NCBI RefSeq assembly: GCF_029222905.1
Contig: NZ_JARHUE010000003.1
Span: 62,001-126,000, forward strand
Direction: 5' to 3'
Source of the DNA: Neptuniibacter sp. CAU 1671
Lineage (GTDB): Bacteria; Pseudomonadota; Gammaproteobacteria; Pseudomonadales; Balneatricaceae
DNA: 64,000 bases
A program made the position numbers and the translations under genes. A model generated the notes under the pieces. The model was not told the origin of the DNA and ran no database searches. It saw only the letters and a list, made by a program, of their open reading frames with translations. Numbering within the stretch: the first letter of the stretch is position 1; each line of letters opens with the position of its first letter. Below, in pieces: positions 49,236 through 57,578 of this stretch.

Positions 49236-51383
49236 GTGAAACCTGTTTTGTTCCGTTTAAAATATATCAGTCATCGTTCACTGGTGATCGTTGTGCTGCT
49301 GCTGACACTGGTCACTGGCTGGCAGTTGATACTCTACAGCCGTGCCAGTTTGCTGCAGGATATTCGCCTGCACGGTGAAAATCGTCTTTTGATCCATATC
49401 AGCGCCATCCGCCGGGATCTCAACCGCTTTACTCCCATGCCATTTGTGCTGTCCCAGAATCGGGAGGTCAGGCTGTTATTGCAGCAATATTCCGATGATC
49501 TGGTGGCGAGGGTGAATCCGTTTCTGGAACAGGCCAACCAGGTGGCGGGTACCCGTAACTGGGGGGTGTTAAATACCGAAGGTCAGGTGATTGCCAGCAG
49601 TGACTGGCGCAGTAACTCAAGTACCCTGCCGGTTTCGGGCCGGGATCAGCCATTTTTTCGCGGTGCGCTGAATGGTGAATATGGCGGTTACTTTGCCGCT
49701 GATAAACGGTTGCCGGTGTACTATCTGTCGGCACCCATCTACGGTGCCGGGCAGTTACTGGGTGTGGCTGTGGTTGGAGTTGATCTGCGTCAACTGCAGG
49801 AAAACTGGAGTACCAGTCGGGACTATCTGCTGGTCAGTGATCAGCAGGGAGAGGTTTTTCTCTCCAGCCTGGATGCGCTGAGGAACCAGCGATTGCCAGA
49901 CCCATCCGATAAGGCTCCGGTCGATCAGGCCTCTGGCTGGTTATGGGTTAATGACGGGCTGTTGGGCCGTCAGCCGCTGCTGAGGTCAGCCGACGGTCAG
50001 CAAACCTATCTGGTGCAGTCTGTCCTGCTGGATGACCTGCACTGGGATATCCATTTTCTGACCGATCTGGCACCGGTATTTCAGCAGCTGCGTTCGCAGG
50101 TGGCGTTCGTACTGGGTGGCGGTTTTGCCCTGTTGTTGCTGTTGTTGTTTGTCCGCGAGCGACAGTTAAAACTGCGTTCACTGGATGAGGCCCGTGAGCT
50201 GCGGCTGAAAAATGAAGCACAGCAGCGGGAGATGATCAGTAATACCCAGGCGGGGCTGATGGTACTGAACCCGAGCGGCGAAGTGGTGTTCAGTAACCCG
50301 CGTGCGCAGCAGTATTTTGCCGTGGATGCCCGGCAGTTGCTGACCTGCACGATTGAACAACTGCTGGATCATTCACAACCTCTGGATCAACTGCAACAGC
50401 TGGCTGGACAGTTGGTTAACCCGGCCCGGTTCCGTCCTATAAACCTGCTGGAAACGCTGGCAAGACGACTGGATGGCAGTCTGTTTCCGGTGATAATTTC
50501 CATCAATCCAATCACCTGGGGCGGCAGTGACGGTTATCTGGTGACCCTGGTCGACATCACCAAACGTAAACGGGCAGAACAGGCATTGCGGCAGGCGAAT
50601 GAGGCCCTGGAATTGCGGGTGCAGGAACGTACCCGTGAACTGCATGAGGCGCAGGCAGAGCTGATTCAGCAATCGAAACTGGCTGCCCTTGGTACCATGG
50701 CGGCCGCCATCGCCCATGAGCTGAACCAGCCACTGACCGCAATCCGGACTTCGGTATTCAGTAGTCGCCTGCTGTTGCAGCGGGATCAGTTACAGGCGGC
50801 GGAGCAGGCTTTGGAGCAGATTGTCAGCATGACGGAGCGGATGGCGCTGATCACTGGCCAGCTGAAAACCTTTGCCTATAAAAAACCGGACAGTCTGATT
50901 CAGGTCGCACTGGTGGAGTGTATTGAGCAGGTGCTGCCGATGTTTGAAGACCACCTGCTGCAACAGCAGGTAGAGCTGCTACTGGATTATCAGGCCCGTC
51001 CTGTGGTGCTGGCGGACCAGCCCAGGCTGGAACAGGTTCTGATCAACCTGCTGCGAAACGCGCTGGATGCCATGGCGGGCTGCCCGGTAAAACAGCTTTC
51101 GGTCAGGGTCTGGCAGAAGGATGGGCAAGCCTGGTTCAGTGTGTCTGACCGGGGGGGCGGCTTTACTGAAGAGAGCCTGGCCCATCTGTTTGATCCGTTT
51201 TTTACCACTAAAGAGGTTGGGCAGGGACTGGGGCTGGGTCTGGCGATCAGCTACAGTATCGTGAACGATTTTGGTGGACAGATTCGGGCTGAAAACCGCA
51301 GACATGGTGGTGCCCGGTTCCGGGTTCGGCTGCCGTTGGCAGAAGTGAGTTCAGGCGCGTCAGTACAGGAAACAGTGCAGTGA
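49236..51383 (+). CDS. DctB-like sensor histidine kinase
   Basis: 715 residues. Membrane helices at about 15-33 and 288-310 enclose a large periplasmic double-Cache-type sensor domain. A PAS domain (about 335-450, NTQAGLMVLNPSGEVVFSN) and coiled coil precede the HisKA box AAIAHELNQPLTAIRTSV with His at about 494, then the ATPase domain (NLLRNALDAM, DRGGGFTEESLAHLFDPFFTTK, GLGLGLAIS). GTG start. The layout matches DctB/AauS kinases that sense transported substrates. The stop overlaps the regulator's GTG start by 4 bp. Confidence 0.93.
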   Translation: MKPVLFRLKYISHRSLVIVVLLLTLVTGWQLILYSRASLLQDIRLHGENRLLIHISAIRRDLNRFTPMPFVLSQNREVRLLLQQYSDDLVARVNPFLEQANQVAGTRNWGVLNTEGQVIASSDWRSNSSTLPVSGRDQPFFRGALNGEYGGYFAADKRLPVYYLSAPIYGAGQLLGVAVVGVDLRQLQENWSTSRDYLLVSDQQGEVFLSSLDALRNQRLPDPSDKAPVDQASGWLWVNDGLLGRQPLLRSADGQQTYLVQSVLLDDLHWDIHFLTDLAPVFQQLRSQVAFVLGGGFALLLLLLFVRERQLKLRSLDEARELRLKNEAQQREMISNTQAGLMVLNPSGEVVFSNPRAQQYFAVDARQLLTCTIEQLLDHSQPLDQLQQLAGQLVNPARFRPINLLETLARRLDGSLFPVIISINPITWGGSDGYLVTLVDITKRKRAEQALRQANEALELRVQERTRELHEAQAELIQQSKLAALGTMAAAIAHELNQPLTAIRTSVFSSRLLLQRDQLQAAEQALEQIVSMTERMALITGQLKTFAYKKPDSLIQVALVECIEQVLPMFEDHLLQQQVELLLDYQARPVVLADQPRLEQVLINLLRNALDAMAGCPVKQLSVRVWQKDGQAWFSVSDRGGGFTEESLAHLFDPFFTTKEVGQGLGLGLAISYSIVNDFGGQIRAENRRHGGARFRVRLPLAEVSSGASVQETVQ

Positions 51384-52738
51384 TAGAACAACGTGGTCGG
51401 GTGATACTGGTAGATGATGAGGCGGCGGTACGGCAGACCACGGCGCAGTGGTTGGAACTGGCGGGTTTTGTCGTGACCCAGTTTGGCCATGCGGCGGATG
51501 CACTGGCGGCGCTGCAACCCGATTTCGACGGTATTCTGGTCACTGATGTGCGGATGCCGCAGATGGATGGACAGCAGCTGTTGTTGGCTGCGCTGCAGCA
51601 GGTGCCCGAACTGCCGGTGATACTGGTGACCGGCCATGGCAGTGTGGATATGGCGATTGCGGCGATGCGTGAAGGTGCTTATGACTTCATTGAAAAACCC
51701 TTCGATCCGGAACGGCTGGTGGAAACTCTGCACCGGGCCTGTGAAAAACGTCGTCTGACACTGGAGAATCAGCGCCTGCTGCAACGGTTACATGACAACG
51801 TCAGCATTGAAGACCGACTGATCGGTCTGTCGCCGGCGATGGAACGGCTGCGCCGTGAAGTGCTGCGGTTGGCCCGGTTGGATACCAACCTGATTATTTA
51901 CGGGGAAACCGGCACGGGTAAGGAGCTGGTGGCTCAGTGTCTGCACGAGTTCGGGCCAAGGGCGGATCAGCCGTTTGTGGCGTTGAACTGTGGCGCAATC
52001 CCGGAAAGTCTGTTCGAAAGCGAGTTATTCGGTTATGAGGCGGGTGCCTTTACCGGCGCCAGCAAACGGCGTGTCGGCAAATTTGAGTTTGCCGACGGCG
52101 GTACGCTGTTTATGGATGAAATAGAAAGCATGCCCCTGAATCTGCAGGTGAAGGTGTTGCGTACTCTGGAGCAGGGCAGCATCGAGCGGCTGGGGGATAA
52201 CCGTTCCCGGTCTCTTAATCTGCGCGTTGTCGCTGCCACCAAAACCGAGTTGAAGGGGGATGAAGGTTTTCGGCAGGATCTGTACTACCGGCTGAACCTG
52301 GGGCAGCTGTATATTCCGCCGCTGCGTGAGCGGACCGAAGATATCCCGCTGCTGTTTGAGTATTACGCCCGCCAGGGTGCGCAGCAGCAACAGCGGGATT
52401 ATCAGCCGTGCAGTGCGCAGGAGATGCGAACCCTGCAGCATTACGCCTGGCCGGGCAATGTGCGTGAGCTGCGCAATATAGCCCTGCGCTTTGGTATGGA
52501 TCCGCAGTGCAACCTGACCGAACTGCTGCAGCCGGCGGCTCCTGAGTATACCGAGACGGAGCTGGCAGACCTGCCATTGTCGCTGCAGGTACAGAATTTT
52601 GAAGCGCAGGTGATCCGTCAGACCCTGCAGCGTTATCACGGTAACGTACAGCAGGTGTTGCAGATACTGGACCTGCCAAGGCGTACCCTGAATCAGAAAA
52701 TGCAGAAGTACGGCATTAACCGCAGCGATTTTCTCTGA
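51380..52738 (+). CDS. DctD-like sigma-54-dependent response regulator
   Basis: 452 residues. Receiver domain with acidic pocket VDDE and phospho-Asp56 (in VTDVRMPQMDG); AAA domain with Walker A GETGTGKEL, the GAFTGA loop that contacts sigma-54 (GYEAGAFTGASKRR), and LRERTEDIPLL; C-terminal Fis-type DNA-binding helix (VQQVLQILDLPRRTLNQKMQKYG). It should activate the sigma-54 promoter found directly downstream. GTG start overlapping the kinase stop. Confidence 0.95.
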   Translation: MIEQRGRVILVDDEAAVRQTTAQWLELAGFVVTQFGHAADALAALQPDFDGILVTDVRMPQMDGQQLLLAALQQVPELPVILVTGHGSVDMAIAAMREGAYDFIEKPFDPERLVETLHRACEKRRLTLENQRLLQRLHDNVSIEDRLIGLSPAMERLRREVLRLARLDTNLIIYGETGTGKELVAQCLHEFGPRADQPFVALNCGAIPESLFESELFGYEAGAFTGASKRRVGKFEFADGGTLFMDEIESMPLNLQVKVLRTLEQGSIERLGDNRSRSLNLRVVAATKTELKGDEGFRQDLYYRLNLGQLYIPPLRERTEDIPLLFEYYARQGAQQQQRDYQPCSAQEMRTLQHYAWPGNVRELRNIALRFGMDPQCNLTELLQPAAPEYTETELADLPLSLQVQNFEAQVIRQTLQRYHGNVQQVLQILDLPRRTLNQKMQKYGINRSDFL

Positions 52739-52741
52739 TCG

Positions 52742-52757
52742 GCAAAATTCTGCTTAT
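52742..52757 (+). promoter_or_regulatory. Repeat copy 1, candidate DctD-like activator site
   Basis: GCAAAATTCTGCTTAT, immediately after the regulator gene. Near-palindromic centre (GCAAAATTCTGC). It lies about 225 bp before the GG of the sigma-54 promoter. Related copies at 52846 and 52879 support a bound element. Confidence 0.6.
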
Positions 52758-52845
52758 TGTCCTCTCGCGGGGCAAATTTTCTCTGTTTTTCCAGTAAAGC
52801 GGCTCTATTTCGGGCCTGCTCAGACACCTGTCATGCGCGCTGTAG

Positions 52846-52861
52846 GCAAAATTTTGCTTAT
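52846..52861 (+). promoter_or_regulatory. Repeat copy 2, candidate activator site
   Basis: GCAAAATTTTGCTTAT; its first 12 bases are a perfect palindrome (GCAAAATTTTGC). 104 bp from copy 1, about ten helical turns. Confidence 0.65.
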
Positions 52862-52878
52862 GCATTCTGCTTTGATGA

Positions 52879-52894
52879 GCAAAAAACTGCTTAT
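52879..52894 (+). promoter_or_regulatory. Repeat copy 3, candidate activator site
   Basis: GCAAAAAACTGCTTAT, 33 bp from copy 2 (about three helical turns), about 90 bp before the sigma-54 promoter. A shorter related stretch, TTCTGCTTT, lies between copies 2 and 3. Confidence 0.6.
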
Positions 52895-52967
52895 AACGGG
52901 GCGGCCGGTTTGTGACGGTTATAAATTTATTCTTTTTATATCAATTGGTTATCTGATTCTTTGGCAA

Positions 52968-52984
52968 TTGGCCCATGGCTTGCT
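52968..52984 (+). promoter_or_regulatory. Sigma-54 (RpoN) promoter of the TRAP operon
   Basis: TTGGCCCATGGCTTGCT has GG (52970-52971) and GC (52982-52983) separated by exactly ten bases, as in the -24/-12 consensus TGGCAC-N5-TTGC. It sits 46 bp before the binding-protein gene and after an NtrC-type activator gene, which strongly supports the reading. Start of transcription near 52995. Confidence 0.8.
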
Positions 52985-53030
52985 AAAACAAAAAGACATT
53001 AATAATAAAAAATGCTAGAGGATCATCACC

Positions 53031-54062
53031 ATGCAAGTTAATAAGCGTCGCTTTATCAAAGGACTGGGTCTGGCCCTTACGTTAGGTTCTGGCCTGACGC
53101 TGGGAGCCTTGTCTGCCCAGGCGGAAGAAAACCGTTCCTATATCCTCGCGACTGCCTCCACAGGCGGTACTTACTACCCGGTGGGTGTCGCGCTGGCGAC
53201 TCTGTCCAAGGTTAAACTGGAGCCGGCAAATCATTTCTCCCTGTCTGCGATCAGCTCTGCCGGTTCCGGTGAAAACGTCAAACTGTTACGGGAAAATGAA
53301 GCGCAGTTTGCCATCATGCAGGGTCTGTATGGAGCCTGGGCGTGGAACGGTGAAGGGCCAGTGCAGGAGAGTGGTCCACAGAAACAGCTGCGTTCTGTGT
53401 CTATGTTGTGGCAGAACGTTGAACACTTCGCCGTGCGTAGTAGCCATGTAAAAACCGGCACAGTATCGGATCTGGCGGGTCTGGACGGTAAAAAATTCTC
53501 CATCGGTAAACGTAACTCCGGTACAGAAGGTTCTGGTCGCCAGATTCTGAAAGGGCTGGGTATGGATGCGGATAAGTTTGACCTGGCCTACATGGGTTAT
53601 GGTCCAAGTGCCGATGCGCTGCAGAACGGCACGGTGGAAGGCATGAACATTCCTGCCGGGGTGCCTGTCAGTGCGATTACCCGTGCCTATGCTGCACTTG
53701 GCAGTGACATGACGGTACTGGATTTCACCGATGAGCAGATGAAACAGGCCAACGGTCGCTATGATCTATGGACCCGTTTTGTGATTCCGGCAAACACCTA
53801 CCCAGGTCAGAGCAAGACTATCAATACCATTGCACAGCCTAACTTCCTGGCGGTACGCGATGATATTCCGGAAGAAGATGTTTATCTGCTGACCAAAGCC
53901 ATTTACGAAAATCTGCCGTTTCTCAATGGTATTCATAAGGCCACCAAAGCGATGAGCCTGGAGAAAGCGATTGCCGGTCTGCCGGTGCCGCTGCATCCGG
54001 GGGCCGCCCGTTATTATCGGGAGCAGGGGCTGAACATTCCGGCGCATCTGGTCGCTGAATAA
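53031..54062 (+). CDS. TAXI-family TRAP transporter solute-binding protein
   Basis: 343 residues. The signal peptide begins MQVNKRRFIKGLGLAL and is cut near SAQAEE; the RRFIK pattern could be read by the Tat system. Mature protein has the TAXI hallmark ILATASTGGTYYPVG at its start, SAGSGENVKLLRENEAQFAIMQ, and DLWTRFVIPANTYPGQ. It captures a periplasmic substrate (glutamate-like or organic acids in known members) for the fused permease next door. Ribosome site AGAGGA about 8 bp before ATG. Substrate unknown. Confidence 0.93.
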   Translation: MQVNKRRFIKGLGLALTLGSGLTLGALSAQAEENRSYILATASTGGTYYPVGVALATLSKVKLEPANHFSLSAISSAGSGENVKLLRENEAQFAIMQGLYGAWAWNGEGPVQESGPQKQLRSVSMLWQNVEHFAVRSSHVKTGTVSDLAGLDGKKFSIGKRNSGTEGSGRQILKGLGMDADKFDLAYMGYGPSADALQNGTVEGMNIPAGVPVSAITRAYAALGSDMTVLDFTDEQMKQANGRYDLWTRFVIPANTYPGQSKTINTIAQPNFLAVRDDIPEEDVYLLTKAIYENLPFLNGIHKATKAMSLEKAIAGLPVPLHPGAARYYREQGLNIPAHLVAE

Positions 54063-54112
54063 TCCTCTCCCTCCGGCGTAAGCCCAGCTTGCGCCTATAT
54101 CTGAAGCAATAA

Positions 54113-54133
54113 CCGGCCGGACATTCCGGCCGG
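54113..54133 (+). promoter_or_regulatory. Hairpin between binding protein and permease
   Basis: CCGGCCGGA, CAT, TCCGGCCGG: a perfect 9-bp GC-rich stem, 50 bp after the binding-protein stop and 19 bp before the permease start. No T-run. Such hairpins often protect the upstream mRNA so that binding protein exceeds permease. Role inferred. Confidence 0.6.
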
Positions 54134-54152
54134 CACTCTGGCAGGTGCTGTT

Positions 54153-56291
54153 ATGTCCAAAGAGACAACCGACACTTCCGCTGGCGCGGATCAGGAAACC
54201 CTGACACAGCTGCAACAACTTGAACTGACCCAGCGGGGTGAGCAGGGTGTGGCAGGTAAAATCATCTACTGGTTCGGGATTCTGCTGTCGCTGTCCCATA
54301 TCTATTTCAATACCCTGGGCACCTTGTCCGAGCTCTGGGTTTCAGCCATCCATTTCGGCGGTTTTGGTCTGCTCTGTGCGCTGATGGTGCCGATGAAGCG
54401 GGGTAAGGTTTACTCCAGAACCGTGCTGTTGGCCGATCTGCTGATCGGCTTGCTGGCGGTAGGTACGGCGGCGTATCTGATGCTGTTTGAAAACGCCCTG
54501 TATGACCGCGGCGTGCACTTTATCAGTAGTGACTGGGCGGCGGCCCTGCTGGCGATTGCCGTGGCACTGGAGCTGACCCGTCGTACCACTGGCTGGTTTA
54601 TCCCGGTGCTGATTCTGATCGCGCTGACCTATGTCTTCTGGTGGGGAAAATATCTGGGTGGGGTGTTCAATTTCCCCGGCCTGAGTCTGGAAACCCTGCT
54701 GTTCCGCAGTTATTTCAGTGGTGAAGGGATGTTTGGTTCGATTGCCCGCATCTCCTGGACCTTTGTCTTTATGTTTATCCTGTTCGGTGCGTTTCTGGTG
54801 AAGTCGGGAGCCGGGGATTTCATTGTGCAGCTATCCCGTAGTGCCGCCGGGCGGATGGTAGGTGGGCCAGGTTTTGTTGCGGTGTTTGGTTCCGGTCTGA
54901 TGGGGTCGGTGTCCGGTTCCTCAGTAGCCAATACGGTTTCAACCGGGGTGATTACCATTCCTATGATGCGCAAGGCGGGATTTCCGGCCCGGTTTGCTGC
55001 CGGGGTGGAGGCTGCGGCCTCGACGGGTGGGCAGTTGATGCCACCGGTCATGGGGGCCGGTGCCTTTATCATGGCGTCCTACACCCAGATCTCCTATCTG
55101 GAGATCATCGCCTATGCTGCACTGCCGGCGCTGCTGTATTTCATGTCGGTGGCGTTTTTTGTCCGTATTGAGGCGAAACGCAGTCATGCCCATGCGGTTG
55201 AGGATGATGTGCCGCCATTGCGGGAGGTGATGAAAGGGGGCTGGCATTATCTGCTGCCGCTGGCGGTGCTGGTAGCACTGCTGATCTATGGTTTTACCCC
55301 GACCTATGCTGCTGGTCTGAGTATTCTGGCAGTGATTGGCGCTTCCTGGTTGTCACGCCAGCCGATGGGGCCGCGTGATATTTGCGATGCGCTGGCGCAG
55401 GGGGCCAAAAATATGGCGACCACGGCGGTGCTGCTGGTGTCCATTGGCCTGATCGTTAATGTGATTGCCACGACTGGCATTGGTAACACCTTCTCTTTGA
55501 TGGTGAACACCTGGGCCGGAGGCAGTCTGCTGATTACCATTGTTCTGGTGGCACTGGCATCGCTGGTACTGGGAATGGGCCTGCCGGTGACGGCGTCCTA
55601 TATTGTACTGGGTACCTTGTCCGCCCCGGCACTGTACAGTCTGATCAGTGAGTCACATCTGCTGCAGTTGATGATGGATGGTACGCTGCCGGAAGCGGCC
55701 CGCACTATTTTCCTGCTGGCCGATCCGGAGAGTGTCACTAAACTTGCAGCCCCAATGGCCAGAGGGGATGCGGAGGCCCTGCTGGCGCTGGTACCGGGAG
55801 ATTTTAAAACCACTCTGCTGGAGATGGCGCTGGATCCCCGGGTGTTGTCGATGGCGCTGCTATCCGCTCATATGATCATCTTCTGGCTGTCACAGGACAG
55901 TAACGTCACCCCACCGGTCTGTCTGACCGCCTTTGCGGCGGCAGCGATTGCAAAAACTCCGCCGATGGCTACGGGTCTGACTGCCTGGAAGATTGCCAAG
56001 GGGCTTTATATTATCCCACTGCTGTTTGCCTATACCGGTCTGATCGGTGGCAGTCTCAGTGAAATGCTCACCATATTTGTGTTTGCTTTGGTGGGTATCT
56101 ACGCGTTAGCTGGTGCAATGGAAGGCTATCTGGAAGGCCCTCTGGGTATTCTGGGCCGCTTGCTGGCACTGGTGGCGGGTCTGGCTCTGCTCTGGCCTGG
56201 TCTGCCGTTACTGGTGAATATTGCCGGACTTGCACTGTTTGCTGCGGTGTTCTGGTACAGCCGTCGTCAACCGCAGCCTGCCATCGCCTGA
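54153..56291 (+). CDS. Fused TRAP transporter permease (DctQ-DctM, 4TM/12TM)
   Basis: 712 residues, about 16-18 membrane helices. The first 180 residues are the small DctQ-like part (IIYWFGILLSLSHIYFNTLG); the rest is the DctM ion-coupled part with the hallmark SGSSVANTVSTGVITIPMMRKAGF and GMGLPVTASYIVLGTL. TAXI proteins usually work with such fused permeases. Sodium-coupled uptake is expected in a marine organism (inferred). MFS gene follows after 15 bp. Confidence 0.94.
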   Translation: MSKETTDTSAGADQETLTQLQQLELTQRGEQGVAGKIIYWFGILLSLSHIYFNTLGTLSELWVSAIHFGGFGLLCALMVPMKRGKVYSRTVLLADLLIGLLAVGTAAYLMLFENALYDRGVHFISSDWAAALLAIAVALELTRRTTGWFIPVLILIALTYVFWWGKYLGGVFNFPGLSLETLLFRSYFSGEGMFGSIARISWTFVFMFILFGAFLVKSGAGDFIVQLSRSAAGRMVGGPGFVAVFGSGLMGSVSGSSVANTVSTGVITIPMMRKAGFPARFAAGVEAAASTGGQLMPPVMGAGAFIMASYTQISYLEIIAYAALPALLYFMSVAFFVRIEAKRSHAHAVEDDVPPLREVMKGGWHYLLPLAVLVALLIYGFTPTYAAGLSILAVIGASWLSRQPMGPRDICDALAQGAKNMATTAVLLVSIGLIVNVIATTGIGNTFSLMVNTWAGGSLLITIVLVALASLVLGMGLPVTASYIVLGTLSAPALYSLISESHLLQLMMDGTLPEAARTIFLLADPESVTKLAAPMARGDAEALLALVPGDFKTTLLEMALDPRVLSMALLSAHMIIFWLSQDSNVTPPVCLTAFAAAAIAKTPPMATGLTAWKIAKGLYIIPLLFAYTGLIGGSLSEMLTIFVFALVGIYALAGAMEGYLEGPLGILGRLLALVAGLALLWPGLPLLVNIAGLALFAAVFWYSRRQPQPAIA

Positions 56292-56306
56292 GGGAATGAT
56301 TTCATC

Positions 56307-57557
56307 GTGAATCGACCTGAATGGACTGCGGATCCGGCCGCAGGAACCGGTGCGGCGCTGCTGCTGCGCCTGTTTCTGCCGTTTGGACTGGGTTATTTCC
56401 TCTCTTATCTGTTTCGCATGGTGAATGCGGTTATCGCGCCGGCTCTGCTGCAGGATATCAGTATGACACCGGGGCAGATCGGACTGGTCAGTGGTGCTTA
56501 TCTGCTCTGTTTTGCTGCTTTTCAGTTGCCGCTGGGCTTGTTGCTGGATCGCTATGAGCCGCGCCGGGTGCTGGCTGTTCTGCTGCTGGTGGCGGCAGCC
56601 GGCGCGGGTCTGTTTGCGCAGGCTCAGGATGTGATGCAGTTGCTGCTGGGGCGTGGTCTGATTGGTTTGGGGGTGTCGGCCTGTCTGATGGCGGCATTCA
56701 AAACCTACAGTCACTGGTTCAGTGTGCAGCGTCTACCGCTGATTAACGGCCTGCAACTGACAGCCGGGGGTCTGGGTGGGCTGGCGGCGACCCGGCCCGT
56801 TGAGCTGGTGGTTGACCTGTATGACTGGCGTTTTCTGTTTTGGGGGCTTGCTGTCTGTTGCGTACTGGTCAGTCTGCTGGTGTTCTGGCTGGTGCCGCGT
56901 CATGCGGTTGAGCCCCATGGTGAAAGCCTGGGTCAGCAGTTGCAGGGGACCTGGAGCATAATGACCGATCCGCGGTTTTATACCCGGGCACCGGCCAGTA
57001 TGCTGGCCCAGTCGGCTTTTGCTGCGATTCAGGGCTTGTGGCTGGGGCTCTGGTTGCGGGATGTGGAAGGTCTGAGCACCGCCGCCTTGTCACAGCAGTT
57101 GTTGCTGGTCGCGCTGGGCATGAGTCTGGGCTTCCTGAGTCTGGGCTGGCTGGCCGAGCGGCTACAGCACCAGGGTTTTACCCCGGGGCAGATCTGTGCC
57201 GGTGGCATGACTGTGTTTCTGCTGCTGCAGTTGCTGATTTTTTCCGGCCCCGGGCTTACGCCGGACTGGCTCTGGTGTGCACTGGGTTTCTTTGGTACCT
57301 CGGGCACGCTGATGTTTGCTGTGTTATCGCAGCTTTTCCCACGTCATAAAACCGGTCGGGTGAATACGTCTCTGAATCTGATGATTTTCCTGGGAGCGTT
57401 TCTGATGCAGTGGGGGATCGGACTGATCGCCGGGTTGTGGGGAGAGGTGGAACATCTTCCGATAGAGGCTTATCAGGCCGCTTTTGGTTTTTGTGCGCTG
57501 CTGCAGCTGATGGGGTTGTTATGGTTTCTAAGAGGCAGGGCGTTAATGGCCCGGTAG
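56307..57557 (+). CDS. MFS transporter
   Basis: 416 residues, 12 predicted helices. Features: FLPFGLGYFLSYLFRMVNAVI in helix 1, loop 2-3 motif LLLDRYEPRRVL (G-x-x-x-D-R-x-x-R/K-R type), LLLGRGLIGLGVSACLMAAFK in helix 4. GTG start 15 bp after the TRAP permease, so probably in the same sigma-54 operon. Substrate unknown; it may handle a compound related to the TRAP substrate. Confidence 0.88.
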   Translation: MNRPEWTADPAAGTGAALLLRLFLPFGLGYFLSYLFRMVNAVIAPALLQDISMTPGQIGLVSGAYLLCFAAFQLPLGLLLDRYEPRRVLAVLLLVAAAGAGLFAQAQDVMQLLLGRGLIGLGVSACLMAAFKTYSHWFSVQRLPLINGLQLTAGGLGGLAATRPVELVVDLYDWRFLFWGLAVCCVLVSLLVFWLVPRHAVEPHGESLGQQLQGTWSIMTDPRFYTRAPASMLAQSAFAAIQGLWLGLWLRDVEGLSTAALSQQLLLVALGMSLGFLSLGWLAERLQHQGFTPGQICAGGMTVFLLLQLLIFSGPGLTPDWLWCALGFFGTSGTLMFAVLSQLFPRHKTGRVNTSLNLMIFLGAFLMQWGIGLIAGLWGEVEHLPIEAYQAAFGFCALLQLMGLLWFLRGRALMAR

Positions 57558-57571
57558 CTGGCTACCGGGCC
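57548..57571 (+). terminator. Hairpin spanning the MFS stop codon
   Basis: GGCCCGGTAGC and GCTACCGGGCC form an 11-bp stem with a 2-nt gap (effective loop 4). It contains the TAG stop of the MFS gene. T-run absent on plus. It may end or stabilise the TRAP-MFS transcript facing the convergent helix-hairpin-helix gene. Confidence 0.5.
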
Positions 57572-57578
57572 GGGATGT

